Shown in pieces: positions 30,146-36,788 of a DNA stretch of 36,788 nt (within the stretch, counting starts at the first letter, position 1; each line of letters begins with the position of its first letter). The notes beneath the pieces are model-generated. The model saw only the letters and a list, made by a program, of their open reading frames with translations. It was not told the DNA's origin and did not search any database. The position numbers and the translations under genes were made by a program. The stretch is from Candidatus Peribacteria bacterium. Its GTDB lineage: Bacteria; Patescibacteriota; Gracilibacteria; UBA1369; UBA12463. The stretch covers positions 1 to 36,788 of the forward strand of contig CALREA010000009.1 in assembly GCA_943355055.1 (NCBI GenBank), given 5' to 3'.

Positions 30146-32539
30146 CTACCCAAGTTCGATTATTTTCTCAAGGAGTTCTCGCGGGTAGACTGGGTCTGGT
30201 TCGGCGAGTGATTGGTGAAATATAACGGTGGACGGTGTCAAGGCCGGAAGAGTGTTCGCCTCGATGATGTATACCTCACCCGTCTGTGTGTGCATGAAGG
30301 CGTCGAGTCTGGCGTAGCCCTCGATTCCGAGCGTGTTCGCCGCGAGTTCGATGTGCTGTTTTGCCTTTTCTGTAGCCTCTTTTTTGACAAATGGTTCCGG
30401 AGGAGGAGTGATATTTATTCCTGTTCCGCCCTGAAACTTCTCTTCGAGAGAGAGAATATGTCCCATCGATACGGTCATACTTGGATTCAACGCATGAAGT
30501 TTTCCTTTCTTCCCGAGAACACCCACCGTCACCTCAATCCAATCCGTTTTGCGATCCCATCGAAGTTTGTTATTGGCGATGTGCGCCTTGTCCGTGCGAA
30601 TAAATCGCTCGAGCATAATATGTTTCATGGCTTGTGATGGCATTTCTATAATTCCATGCTGATCTTTCAGGGTATGCTCCGGAATTTCTTGGGCGCGTGA
30701 TTTCGCAAAATCTATATATTTTTGAAGGTCGGTATAGGTCGATATGCGGCATATGCCTGCGGAACAACCATCGTCAACCGGCTTGACGATATAGTCACCA
30801 CCTCTGAGATCTTTCTTGAGTTGAATCCAGAATTTTTGCCAATGTTGTTGATTTTTCAGCGTGTCAAAAAAATCTAAAGAAAAAACTTTTTTCTCGGCAG
30901 TGTAAATTTCCTGAAGGACAAGCGTATTGAGACGTTCGCCTGTTTTGAATTTATCCATGCAGAGGTGCGAGGCCTGCGCGCGCGAACCGTTGAAATGTTT
31001 TTTATGTGTCGTAAGTAATTCTTGCATTGTGCCATCTTCGCCGATACCCCCATGCAATCCGAGGAATACAAATCCATCTATTTCCATAAACTCCTTAAGC
31101 GTCATTTTACGCGGAGGGAAGAGGTTTTCCTGCGCTTCGTTATCCGCGAGCACTAATTTGAGGAGAACTTTTTCCCGGTGAGCACGGAGGAAATTTTCAT
31201 TTTTTTCGGCATCCTTCAACATCGCGTGAATTTCTTCAACGGTGTGATTCAGACTAAAATTGTAGGGTGTATGCCAGATTTCATCATCTCCTGTCATGAG
31301 GAAAAGCTCGGGCCAGTATTTTTTTGACTGACGAAGTTTGAGCCAAACATTGGTCGCGCTCATCAGGGACACCTGTCGCTCCGCGCTCGTTCCTCCACCA
31401 ATAACATTTACCCGCTTTTTGGCTTGTGAAATTTGTTGCTGCATTTTTGGCTCCTGTAAGCCATATTCTGCACATGCCGTTTTGAGAATATGCATGAGAA
31501 CGTCGCGATGACTCATGCCAATTTGCGAGGCCTGTTGGAAGAGAAAACTATTTTGTTCCATGCCACTGATCGGATTGAAATCGGAAAACCATATTTGACC
31601 ATCCGGTAAAAGCCATCCATCGAAGCGTCCAAAGTGCCGCATTCCCAGAAGAGAAAAGAGCTGCTCAGCCATGATCTGAATTTTTTCTATCTGTTCATGT
31701 GCGAATCTCGGAGGACAGTGATACCGAACTTTTCTCGTGGCGAGATATTTTTTTCTGAAATCAAAAATTTGATTTTCATTGTATGATGTTTCGATCTCCG
31801 ACGGAATTAGGGCTACGGGCTGCCCAAATCGGTTCTCGAGAATCACAACAGTGAATTCTCTCCCCTCGCAAAAAGGTTCGATGACGGCCTGCGTATCTAT
31901 TTTTTTACTGAAGATATCTTGCATCGCTTTGAAGGCCTCCATCGGCGTAGTGACCGAATGAACACCAATAGATGATCCGCCCGAGACGGGTTTGACGATC
32001 GCACGCTTGAGTTTGTGCTGAGAAAAGAATTTTTCTAATGTTTCCAGATTTTTGAATTTCGGAAGGTGACTTTTGAGAAGGTCGGAGGGGAGTGATGGAA
32101 ATCCATGTTCGCGAATTAACTGATTCGCCTTGAACTTGTTGAAGGCTGTTTTGCAGGCGAGCGATGATGAGCCGACGAAGGCTGCTTTTTTTCGTTCGAG
32201 AAGTTGCTGGAGTTGACCGTCCTCGCCATAGGCTCCGTGAATAATAGGGAAGACTAAATCCGCCTTCTTCAACTGTGAAGCAAGTTCGCGTTGTGTCAAT
32301 TTTTTGGTGTGTCGAGTGAGTTTGAAATCGAAGTCCGAGGGGGTATTCGAGTAAAGAGAGGAGGTCGAGATGAGGTAGTGTCTTTTTTGAACATCAACAT
32401 ATATTGCCTGTATATCAATAGCCTGATCGAACAGGTGATCGACCACACTACGACAGGAGTTTAGCGAAATTCCGCGCTCCATCGAAGGCCCTCCACATAT
32501 CACTAATAAGCGAAATTTCTTCTGTTTATTTCCTATCAT
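30146..32539 (-). CDS. Tandem D-alanine-D-alanine ligase fusion (Ddl-Ddl)
   Basis: 797 residues from the ATG at 32539 (MIGNKQKKFRLLVICGGPSM), about twice a normal Ddl. The two ATP-grasp ligases are at about 8-365 and 376-797. Both keep the N-terminal substrate Glu (GGPSMERGISL; GGTSAERQVSL), the HG(A/G).GEDG loop (101-108; 496-503), the lysine of VKPVSGGSS (182-190) and VKPVDDGCS (585-593), and the metal-binding Asp and Asn (GRFDG...SDFNP; ARLDA...IEANT; the first copy has Asp for the usual Glu). At the position of E. coli DdlB Tyr216, copy 1 has Tyr265 (KKYL) and copy 2 Phe702 (EEKF). It should make the D-Ala-D-X end of the peptidoglycan stem. The frame extends to 32620, but the promoter excludes it. 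Confidence 0.9.
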   Translation of the reverse strand: MIGNKQKKFRLLVICGGPSMERGISLNSCRSVVDHLFDQAIDIQAIYVDVQKRHYLISTSSLYSNTPSDFDFKLTRHTKKLTQRELASQLKKADLVFPIIHGAYGEDGQLQQLLERKKAAFVGSSSLACKTAFNKFKANQLIREHGFPSLPSDLLKSHLPKFKNLETLEKFFSQHKLKRAIVKPVSGGSSIGVHSVTTPMEAFKAMQDIFSKKIDTQAVIEPFCEGREFTVVILENRFGQPVALIPSEIETSYNENQIFDFRKKYLATRKVRYHCPPRFAHEQIEKIQIMAEQLFSLLGMRHFGRFDGWLLPDGQIWFSDFNPISGMEQNSFLFQQASQIGMSHRDVLMHILKTACAEYGLQEPKMQQQISQAKKRVNVIGGGTSAERQVSLMSATNVWLKLRQSKKYWPELFLMTGDDEIWHTPYNFSLNHTVEEIHAMLKDAEKNENFLRAHREKVLLKLVLADNEAQENLFPPRKMTLKEFMEIDGFVFLGLHGGIGEDGTMQELLTTHKKHFNGSRAQASHLCMDKFKTGERLNTLVLQEIYTAEKKVFSLDFFDTLKNQQHWQKFWIQLKKDLRGGDYIVKPVDDGCSAGICRISTYTDLQKYIDFAKSRAQEIPEHTLKDQHGIIEMPSQAMKHIMLERFIRTDKAHIANNKLRWDRKTDWIEVTVGVLGKKGKLHALNPSMTVSMGHILSLEEKFQGGTGINITPPPEPFVKKEATEKAKQHIELAANTLGIEGYARLDAFMHTQTGEVYIIEANTLPALTPSTVIFHQSLAEPDPVYPRELLEKIIELG

Positions 32540-32547
32540 TGAGCAAG

Positions 32548-32576
32548 ATATTACTCTGGATTCGGGGGAAATGCAA
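32548..32576 (-). promoter_or_regulatory. Promoter of the Ddl fusion, predicted leaderless
   Basis: Minus strand: TTGCAT (32576-32571), a 17-nt spacer and TAATAT (32553-32548), then eight nucleotides and the ATG at 32539. The -35 and the geometry match the murI promoter (TTGCAT-17-CATTAT-8-ATG), which hints at shared control of two peptidoglycan genes. Confidence 0.5.
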
Positions 32577-32716
32577 GTTGATAGAGAGATAAAGGGGACG
32601 GTGAAAATCAAGACACTCACTTCGTTCCTGTCTGTTAAAAATTATTCACCCCCAAGGGATGCTTCGGCTTCGCTACAAATTTGTAAGAAAAATGTCAGAG
32701 TTTTGTTAGGTTGGCA

Positions 32717-32725
32717 TGCTACGGT
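32717..32725 (+). promoter_or_regulatory. Extended -10 promoter of the NYN gene, predicted leaderless
   Basis: TGCTACGGT, an extended -10 element (TG-n-TACGGT), ends six nucleotides before the ATG at 32732. No -35 box is evident. Confidence 0.35.
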
Positions 32726-32731
32726 ACCTAT

Positions 32732-33223
32732 ATGACCCGACTATACGGCGACAAAATTGTGAATGCCTATATCGATGGAGCAAATCTCCACAAAGCTGTC
32801 GAATCTAATGGTCAACACTTGGATTACTATCGTCTTCGCGTCTGGTTGTCTGAAAAATATAACATCTCGAAAGTTTTTCTTTTTATTGGCTATATTCCAA
32901 AAAATTATGAACTTTATTTTTATCTCGAAAAGATCGGATTTATTTTAATATATAAGGAAGTTGTTATTGATCGAGCTGGAAAAATGAAGGGGAATTGTGA
33001 TGCTGATCTTGTTTTGCGGACTGTTCAAGATTATTTTGAAGATAGCTTTTCGAAGGCAATTATCATATCGAGTGATGGTGATTTTTCGTGTCTTGTCCGC
33101 TTTTTAAAAGACCGCAGCGCATTTCAGGTCTTAATATCCCCGAATAGGAGCTGCTCTTATCTTCTCAAGAAGCTCAATATTCCGATTGATTATCTCGCCA
33201 ATCATCCCAATCTTTTCTTTTAG
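32732..33223 (+). CDS. NYN-domain (LabA/DUF88-like) putative ribonuclease
   Basis: 163 residues from the ATG at 32732; a TTG at 32711 is possible but would add seven residues between the promoter and the domain. A PIN-like NYN fold: NAYIDGANLH with Asp15, KGNCDADLVLRTV with Asp90 and Asp92, and ISSDGDFSCLVRFL with Asp115 and Asp117. These acidic residues form the metal site of NYN nucleases. Target RNA is unknown. The gene is plainly more A/T-rich than its neighbours, which may point to recent acquisition. A complex hairpin follows its TAG stop. Confidence 0.8.
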   Translation: MTRLYGDKIVNAYIDGANLHKAVESNGQHLDYYRLRVWLSEKYNISKVFLFIGYIPKNYELYFYLEKIGFILIYKEVVIDRAGKMKGNCDADLVLRTVQDYFEDSFSKAIIISSDGDFSCLVRFLKDRSAFQVLISPNRSCSYLLKKLNIPIDYLANHPNLFF

Positions 33224-33230
33224 AATCGCG

Positions 33231-33274
33231 GAAAGAGCCCCCGGGTAGGACAGAACCTATCAAGGGTCTCTTTC
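33231..33274. terminator. Long two-part hairpin between NYN and rlmH genes
   Basis: GAAAGAGCCC (33231-33240) pairs with GGGTCTCTTTC (33264-33274) with one bulged T. Inside, GGTAGG (33244-33249) pairs with CCTATC (33256-33261, one G-U) around the loop ACAGAA. The structure sits just after the stop of the NYN gene and 38 bp from the stop of convergent rlmH, so it could end both transcripts. It lacks a clear U tract (ATAGTG follows on the plus strand). A structured RNA element is the alternative. Confidence 0.45.
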
Positions 33275-33311
33275 ATAGTGACTGTATTTTATCATCCTGA
33301 TAGGCCAAGAG

Positions 33312-33779
33312 TCAATAGTGATACCTCCGCTTACCTGCAATCATATAGGCGCGATATATCTGCTCGAGGAGGAATATCCGAACCATTTGGTGGGTGAAGG
33401 TCATCTTGGAGAGGGAGAGCCGGGCGTTGGCACGAGTAAGGATTGAAGGGTCGAGGCCCAGGGGGCCGCCGATGATGAGGGTGAGGTTAGGCGATTTGGT
33501 TGTCCACTGTGTGAGTTGCGTAGCAAATTCTTCGGAAGAGTAGGATTTTCCGTGTGAGTCGAGCGTGATGATGAAGTCGTCTTTGCTTAGGTGTTTGAGT
33601 ATTTTTTCAGCCTCTTTGTGTTTGATATTTTCAGGAGAGTCATTTTCGGAGAGGGTTTCTTCTTTCAGTTCCATAATCTCAATCGTGACGAAGGGCAAGA
33701 GACGTTTGAGGTACTCCTGCTCAGCTTCGCGCCAGTAGGACTCTTTCAGCTTGCCGAGGGTGATGAGACGAATCGTCAT
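33312..33779 (-). CDS. rlmH: 23S rRNA (pseudouridine1915-N3)-methyltransferase RlmH
   Basis: 155 residues, the normal length for this SPOUT methyltransferase. It starts MTIRLITLGKLKESYWREAE; the SAM-binding trefoil knot has LTLIIGGPLGLDPSI (about 98-112) and LSLSKMTFTHQMVRIFLLEQ (about 121-140), with the family ending QIYRAYMIAGKRRYHY. It methylates pseudouridine in helix 69 of 23S rRNA. It is preceded by an extended -10 box and follows the low-complexity protein gene by 45 bp. Confidence 0.96.
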   Translation of the reverse strand: MTIRLITLGKLKESYWREAEQEYLKRLLPFVTIEIMELKEETLSENDSPENIKHKEAEKILKHLSKDDFIITLDSHGKSYSSEEFATQLTQWTTKSPNLTLIIGGPLGLDPSILTRANARLSLSKMTFTHQMVRIFLLEQIYRAYMIAGKRRYHY

Positions 33780-33791
33780 GGGTGTGCTCGC

Positions 33792-33800
33792 AGTATAGCA
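33792..33800 (-). promoter_or_regulatory. Extended -10 promoter of rlmH
   Basis: Minus strand: TGCTATACT (33800-33792), an extended -10 element 12 nt before the ATG at 33779, giving a leader of only about five nucleotides. No -35 box is seen. Confidence 0.35.
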
Positions 33801-33824
33801 AGCATTGCCAATATTTTCCTATCC

Positions 33825-35075
33825 TTACGGTTGAGGGAGGGAGGTAACTGACTTATGAAGCAGAATCTCAATTCCTGTTTTCTCGTTGCTGGTAAGTGCC
33901 TGGAGATAGTGAGGATCGGCTTTACCTGTATTGAGAATGTTTTGCACCCATCCGGCGTTGCTGCTGTTTAGAAGGTATGATGCTGCGGCGGTTCGATCTG
34001 CCTGTGCAAATGCGCTCGTATCAACCTGTCCTCCACCTCCTGTCCTTCCCGCATCGCCTGTGTTTCCATAACTTGATGATGATCCAGAACTTCCGCTATT
34101 GCCATACATACTTTGGAAATACTGCTGCCGTTGGGCTTCCGTCATGGATGACAAATCTGTCGTGCTTGAATTTTGCGTGGTAGGAGTTGTTGTCTTGGTT
34201 GAAGTTTGTGCCGGGGAAACTGTCGTTTTTGGTGTTGACGTTGAGGTTTTCGCAGGCTGTACGATAGCAGGTTTTACTTCTTCCAATGCTTTCAAGATAT
34301 CTTCAATATCTTCGTCATCTTCGGAGTCGTCAGAAGAAGGCGCTACTATCGGCGCAGGTTTTCCCACTGTCTTGCTATTTTTTTCTGTCGTTGTCATCGT
34401 CGTCGGAGTTGGCGGAGCCGTCAGAGTCGTGAAGGCAGGGGCGCTGCTGAATGATGGTGTCGCCTTGAGAGGAGCCTGTATCGCTGTGCTCGTCGTATTT
34501 TTTGATGGGGAAGATACTTTTGAGGTTGATGGTGCTTCGATATTACCGCTTACCGGAGCCACAAATATGCTCTGTACTTGCTTCGTAGTTTCATCGCCCC
34601 AATCCTTGATTGCTCCACTGAGATCGTCAATATTGTTTGCTTTTATATCATCAATCAACTCTTTTCCTCTGCTTACTATCTCAATTATTTTTTTATCCTT
34701 TTTCCCGACCTTTTGAATTTGAGTGATAATTTTAGCCAAAGAATTCGCGCAATTTTTCATTTCTTTTTCGAGCTTTTTCTCTTCCGTCGATGATGCGATG
34801 CTTTCGTCAAAATCATCCTGCAATTTCGTCGCGGTCTTGCACTCTTTTGTCTCAGCCTTTTCGAGTGTTTTTAATAGTTTCTGAATGTTGGCAGGGATTT
34901 TTGCCGGTTTTATGGCACTGGACTTTTTGGCACTCGTACCGGTCAGGACCTGTTTACCTAAAATCGAAGCTTCCATATATGAGCTCGCGCTTACCCATAC
35001 AACTACTGTCGCGAAACTTACCGCAAATGATACTAAAAAAATAGCGAGCAGTGATTTCGTGGAATGTTTTTTCAT
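33825..35075 (-). CDS. Secreted or membrane-anchored low-complexity protein with coiled coil
   Basis: 416 residues. The N-terminus (about 8-31, LLAIFLVSFAVSFATVVVWV) is a signal peptide or anchor. A charged helical region with two cysteines follows (about 58-165, NIQKLLKTLEKAETKECKTA, EKEMKNCANSLAKIITQIQK). Residues about 170-320 are Thr/Ser/Pro/Ala-rich, with an acidic stretch DDSEDDEDIEDILKALEEV, like a wall-spanning stalk. A Ser/Gly-rich stretch (about 328-352) then leads to a small C-terminal helical part (QADRTAAASYLLNSSNAGWV, KTGIEILLHKS). I recognise no family. The composition suggests an extracellular, possibly glycosylated, surface protein. It has a consensus-like promoter and is divergent from the KamA-like gene. 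Confidence 0.75.
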   Translation of the reverse strand: MKKHSTKSLLAIFLVSFAVSFATVVVWVSASSYMEASILGKQVLTGTSAKKSSAIKPAKIPANIQKLLKTLEKAETKECKTATKLQDDFDESIASSTEEKKLEKEMKNCANSLAKIITQIQKVGKKDKKIIEIVSRGKELIDDIKANNIDDLSGAIKDWGDETTKQVQSIFVAPVSGNIEAPSTSKVSSPSKNTTSTAIQAPLKATPSFSSAPAFTTLTAPPTPTTMTTTEKNSKTVGKPAPIVAPSSDDSEDDEDIEDILKALEEVKPAIVQPAKTSTSTPKTTVSPAQTSTKTTTPTTQNSSTTDLSSMTEAQRQQYFQSMYGNSGSSGSSSSYGNTGDAGRTGGGGQVDTSAFAQADRTAAASYLLNSSNAGWVQNILNTGKADPHYLQALTSNEKTGIEILLHKSVTSLPQP

Positions 35076-35113
35076 TGGTGATGTATGTTTATTTTATAAT
35101 GTTATTTGTATAT

Positions 35114-35142
35114 ATTTTATACTGTTTTTGTCTTTTTGTCAA
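35114..35142 (-). promoter_or_regulatory. Promoter of the low-complexity surface protein gene
   Basis: Minus strand: consensus TTGACA (35142-35137), a 17-nt spacer and TAAAAT (35119-35114). The start near 35107 gives an A/T-rich leader of about 31 nt before the ATG at 35075. Confidence 0.6.
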
Positions 35143-35160
35143 TCTATGGGGGTTTTGGCA

Positions 35161-35189
35161 TTGTTCGCCCTCCTCAGGTTGATTAAGAT
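35161..35189 (+). promoter_or_regulatory. Promoter of the KamA-like gene, predicted leaderless
   Basis: TTGTTC (35161-35166), a 17-nt spacer and TAAGAT (35184-35189), then exactly six nucleotides and the ATG at 35196. The first transcribed base should be the A of the start codon. Confidence 0.5.
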
Positions 35190-35195
35190 GGCGGC

Positions 35196-36311
35196 ATGAT
35201 TCCTCGAGGATTTATTATTCCGGAAGCTACAAAGAAGATGGTGGGTAGCTTTGATAAGATGGCGAAGCGTGATGGACTGTTGCCGATTAAGATTTCTGAT
35301 TTTTATGCGAAAAAAGTTGAAGAAGAAGTTCGGGTAGTCGGAGGTGGCGTGGGTCCGTTGTATCGGTGTGTACTTCCTGGGACGGATCGATTTTCGAGTC
35401 GCGTTGCGGGCGAAGTTTCGGACTTCATCGGTGACAAGGTGAATATGCCGGAGGAATTGAAGGATGTACTTATTTGGAAGTACGATGATCGAGTATTATT
35501 TTTGCCAACGGATAATTGCGCATCGAACTGTCAGTACTGTTTTCGGACGGCGTATTTGAGCGATAGGCACGGGAGTAAGCCATTTACGCTGGAGGAAAAA
35601 GTTACGAAGTTGTTGGAATTTTTGCGTGAACACGCGCAAGTGGAAGAAGTGATTTTGTCGGGAGGGGATCCGATGGTGATGTCGCCACGCGATTTAGAAA
35701 TGATTTTGAGGCGGTTGAAAGAAGAAGGTGGTGTTACAAATATTCGCATACACTCCCGTGTTTTGGTGTACTCACCGTTTGTATATACTGAGGCGTGCTG
35801 CAAGATGTTGGCAAAATATCGTGTGCGACTGGTGCATCACATTGCGCATCCGTATGAGATTTGTGATGTCGTGCGAGAGCATGTTTCGCGGCTACGTACG
35901 GCGGGTGTTCGACAGTATAATCAGTTTCCATTGTTACGACAGGTGAATGATCATGTGGATGTTTTGAAAAAATTATTGTTAGAATTAGATGAATTTGGCA
36001 TACGAAATTTATCTATTTTCGCGCCCGACCCTGTGAATTTTTCTTCGCCGTTTCGAATTTCGCTAAAGCGTCAATTCGCTCTGATGGATGAGCTAAATTG
36101 GTCATCACCTGCATGGGTGCAGGCGACACGTTACGCGCTTGATAATCCCGCGGGCAAGGTGCGTAGAGAAGATTTTGTACGGTTTGAAAAAAATATGGAT
36201 GGAGCGCAGGTTGGAATTTTCCATAGAAACGGAAAAGAAATTCGCTATCCTGATTTTCCGGAAGAATTGGATATTCCCGGGAAGAGAGAGGTGATGTTGT
36301 GGAAGGAATGA
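35196..36311 (+). CDS. KamA-family radical SAM protein (lysine 2,3-aminomutase-like)
   Basis: 371 residues. The radical SAM cluster motif is C-x3-C-x2-C in TDNCASNCQYCFR (Cys108, Cys112, Cys115), followed by the SAM-binding EEVILSGGDPMVMSPRDLEM. HSRVLVYSP and VRLVHHIAHPYEICD fit the KamA barrel. Lysine 2,3-aminomutases use PLP bound to a Lys in a Gly-rich motif near the C-terminus; here the nearest match is NPAGKVRRED, shorter than the usual GGGGK, so PLP chemistry is less certain. The family includes lysine and glutamate 2,3-aminomutases and EpmB, which acts on EF-P lysine. No epmA or efp gene is in the window, so the substrate is open. Ends in TGA. Confidence 0.85.
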   Translation: MIPRGFIIPEATKKMVGSFDKMAKRDGLLPIKISDFYAKKVEEEVRVVGGGVGPLYRCVLPGTDRFSSRVAGEVSDFIGDKVNMPEELKDVLIWKYDDRVLFLPTDNCASNCQYCFRTAYLSDRHGSKPFTLEEKVTKLLEFLREHAQVEEVILSGGDPMVMSPRDLEMILRRLKEEGGVTNIRIHSRVLVYSPFVYTEACCKMLAKYRVRLVHHIAHPYEICDVVREHVSRLRTAGVRQYNQFPLLRQVNDHVDVLKKLLLELDEFGIRNLSIFAPDPVNFSSPFRISLKRQFALMDELNWSSPAWVQATRYALDNPAGKVRREDFVRFEKNMDGAQVGIFHRNGKEIRYPDFPEELDIPGKREVMLWKE

Positions 36312-36313
36312 GT

Positions 36314-36631
36314 TTAGTCCATATACGCCGTGCCTCCGGGAAATTTACTGACTTTTACCCGATACCAAACCTCCTCGAGGTTCGTACGTTTGGCATTGAA
36401 CATCGTCGTAAGTGTTCTTTTGGCAGTCGGATGACTTTCGAGGGAGTTGGGACAAAAAAGGAGCGATTCAATACATTTTCTTATCTCGGCCCCCAGAGCG
36501 GATATATTAGCTTTTTGGTTTATGGAAGCGTCTAGACCCTCTTTGATCGCGGCAGACAATGTATCGTATTGTGCAAGTTCGAGTTCGTCTTTCCCATCAA
36601 AAAGCGCGTGTAATTCCGGGTAGTCGGACAT
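36314..36631 (-). CDS. Small helical protein of unknown function
   Basis: 105 residues, MSDYPELHALFDGKDELELA onwards, mostly predicted helix with two cysteines (RKCIESLLFCPN). No signal peptide, membrane segment or recognised domain. The stop is two bases from the KamA-like gene stop on the other strand. TATAAT lies five nucleotides before the ATG, which supports it as an expressed, leaderless gene. A function is not suggested by the context. Confidence 0.6.
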   Translation of the reverse strand: MSDYPELHALFDGKDELELAQYDTLSAAIKEGLDASINQKANISALGAEIRKCIESLLFCPNSLESHPTAKRTLTTMFNAKRTNLEEVWYRVKVSKFPGGTAYMD

Positions 36632-36636
36632 AAATA

Positions 36637-36642
36637 ATTATA
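36637..36642 (-). promoter_or_regulatory. -10 box of the 105-residue protein gene
   Basis: Consensus TATAAT on the minus strand, five nucleotides before the ATG at 36631. No convincing -35 box is present in the sequence upstream. Confidence 0.35.
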
Positions 36643-36725
36643 TAAAAATATACATGTGACGGTCGGTATCGTGGGCTAATTTTTTTCCGGTGTCAATAAC
36701 GTCATTTCGTTTCATGGTGAAAATG

Positions 36726-36734
36726 TGCTATACA
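36726..36734 (+). promoter_or_regulatory. Extended -10 promoter of the right-edge gene
   Basis: TGCTATACA, an extended -10 element, ends six nucleotides before the ATG at 36741. A weak TTTCGT (36705-36710) lies 18 nt upstream. Confidence 0.4.
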
Positions 36735-36740
36735 GGGCTT

Positions 36741-36788
36741 ATGAAAAAGACTGATTCTGTTTTGATTATCTACGAAGATGAGTATCTT
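36741..36788 (+). CDS. Start of a gene cut by the window edge, possibly a response regulator
   Basis: Sixteen codons, MKKTDSVLIIYEDEYL, running off the right edge. The hydrophobic strand followed by acidic residues resembles the first strand of a receiver domain (consensus ILIVEDE), but with an extra Tyr, and too little is visible to be sure. The leaderless promoter pattern directly upstream supports this as a true start. Confidence 0.4.
   Translation, partial: MKKTDSVLIIYEDEYL

Noticed and set aside
34099-34716. A 205-codon plus-strand frame rich in Val and Gly.
   Set aside because: It is the mirror of the Thr/Ser/Pro-rich stretch of the minus-strand surface protein, and the low-complexity DNA keeps the opposite frame open.
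1-36788. UGA recoded to glycine, as in some Gracilibacteria.
   Set aside because: The Fic, KamA-like and three-SLH genes end in UGA at the expected lengths, and glycine positions of conserved motifs use ordinary codons.
1-36788. tRNA, rRNA or CRISPR loci.
   Set aside because: I saw no cloverleaf-like sequences with a TPsiC-type arm, no rRNA stretches and no regularly spaced long direct repeats. A covariance-model scan was not possible.

Overview
The window looks like a chromosomal segment of a Candidate Phyla Radiation (Patescibacteria) bacterium, most plausibly of the Peregrinibacteria/Gracilibacteria side. This is inferred from gene content only: a stand-alone VirD4/TraG-like ATPase, a large Cys-rich repeat protein of a kind I associate with CPR genomes, S-layer (SLH) and FG-GAP surface proteins, tiny intergenic gaps and an almost complete lack of Shine-Dalgarno sequences. 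UGA, UAG and UAA all end recognisable genes (Fic and the KamA-like protein with UGA; yifB, ybeY and the NYN protein with UAG), so the UGA=Gly code of some Gracilibacteria is not used.

Layout. 1-6058: a TrmB-type regulator fragment, the Cys-rich protein, a secreted Lys-rich helical protein, the VirD4-like ATPase and a ribbon-helix-helix protein. 6060-10542: yifB, a PEGA/propeller protein, a YraN nuclease-like protein and, divergently, dnaB. 10539-12455: an accessory islet between dnaB and lysS, with a STAS-like protein, a broken HTH/GHKL-type gene preceded by four phased 10-bp repeats, and a class II Fic enzyme. 12524-19181: lysS, a UAG-interrupted unknown gene, a three-SLH surface protein and an O-antigen-ligase/TPR membrane protein. 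19219-23302: guaA, a small membrane protein, a GNAT enzyme and murI. 23403-25627: two tandem DUF881 membrane proteins, then a protein with an N-terminal helix-turn-helix, a long coiled coil and a C-terminal membrane helix; its promoter and 5' coding region hold ten same-direction copies of TGTCTA. 25718-30073: an FG-GAP/SLH protein, a GH18-like barrel protein, ybeY and a lipoprotein. 30146-36788: a tandem fusion of two D-Ala-D-Ala-type ligases, a NYN nuclease, rlmH, a secreted low-complexity protein, a KamA-type radical SAM protein, a small unknown protein and the first codons of another gene.

The genes combine core information processing (dnaB, lysS, guaA, ybeY, rlmH, yifB) with cell-envelope building (murI, the Ddl fusion, O-antigen ligase, SLH proteins, DUF881, lipoprotein). 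A recurrent regulatory architecture is a sigma70-like -10 box 5-8 nt upstream of the start codon, predicting leaderless mRNAs for about ten genes.

The strongest candidate for an undescribed system is the tail-anchored HTH/coiled-coil protein with its TGTCTA array at 25266-25627. It could be an autoregulated membrane-bound transcription factor or a DNA-to-membrane tether. Next is the Ddl-Ddl fusion, whose halves differ (Tyr versus Phe) at the position that in known ligases discriminates D-Ala-D-Ala from D-Ala-D-Lac synthesis.
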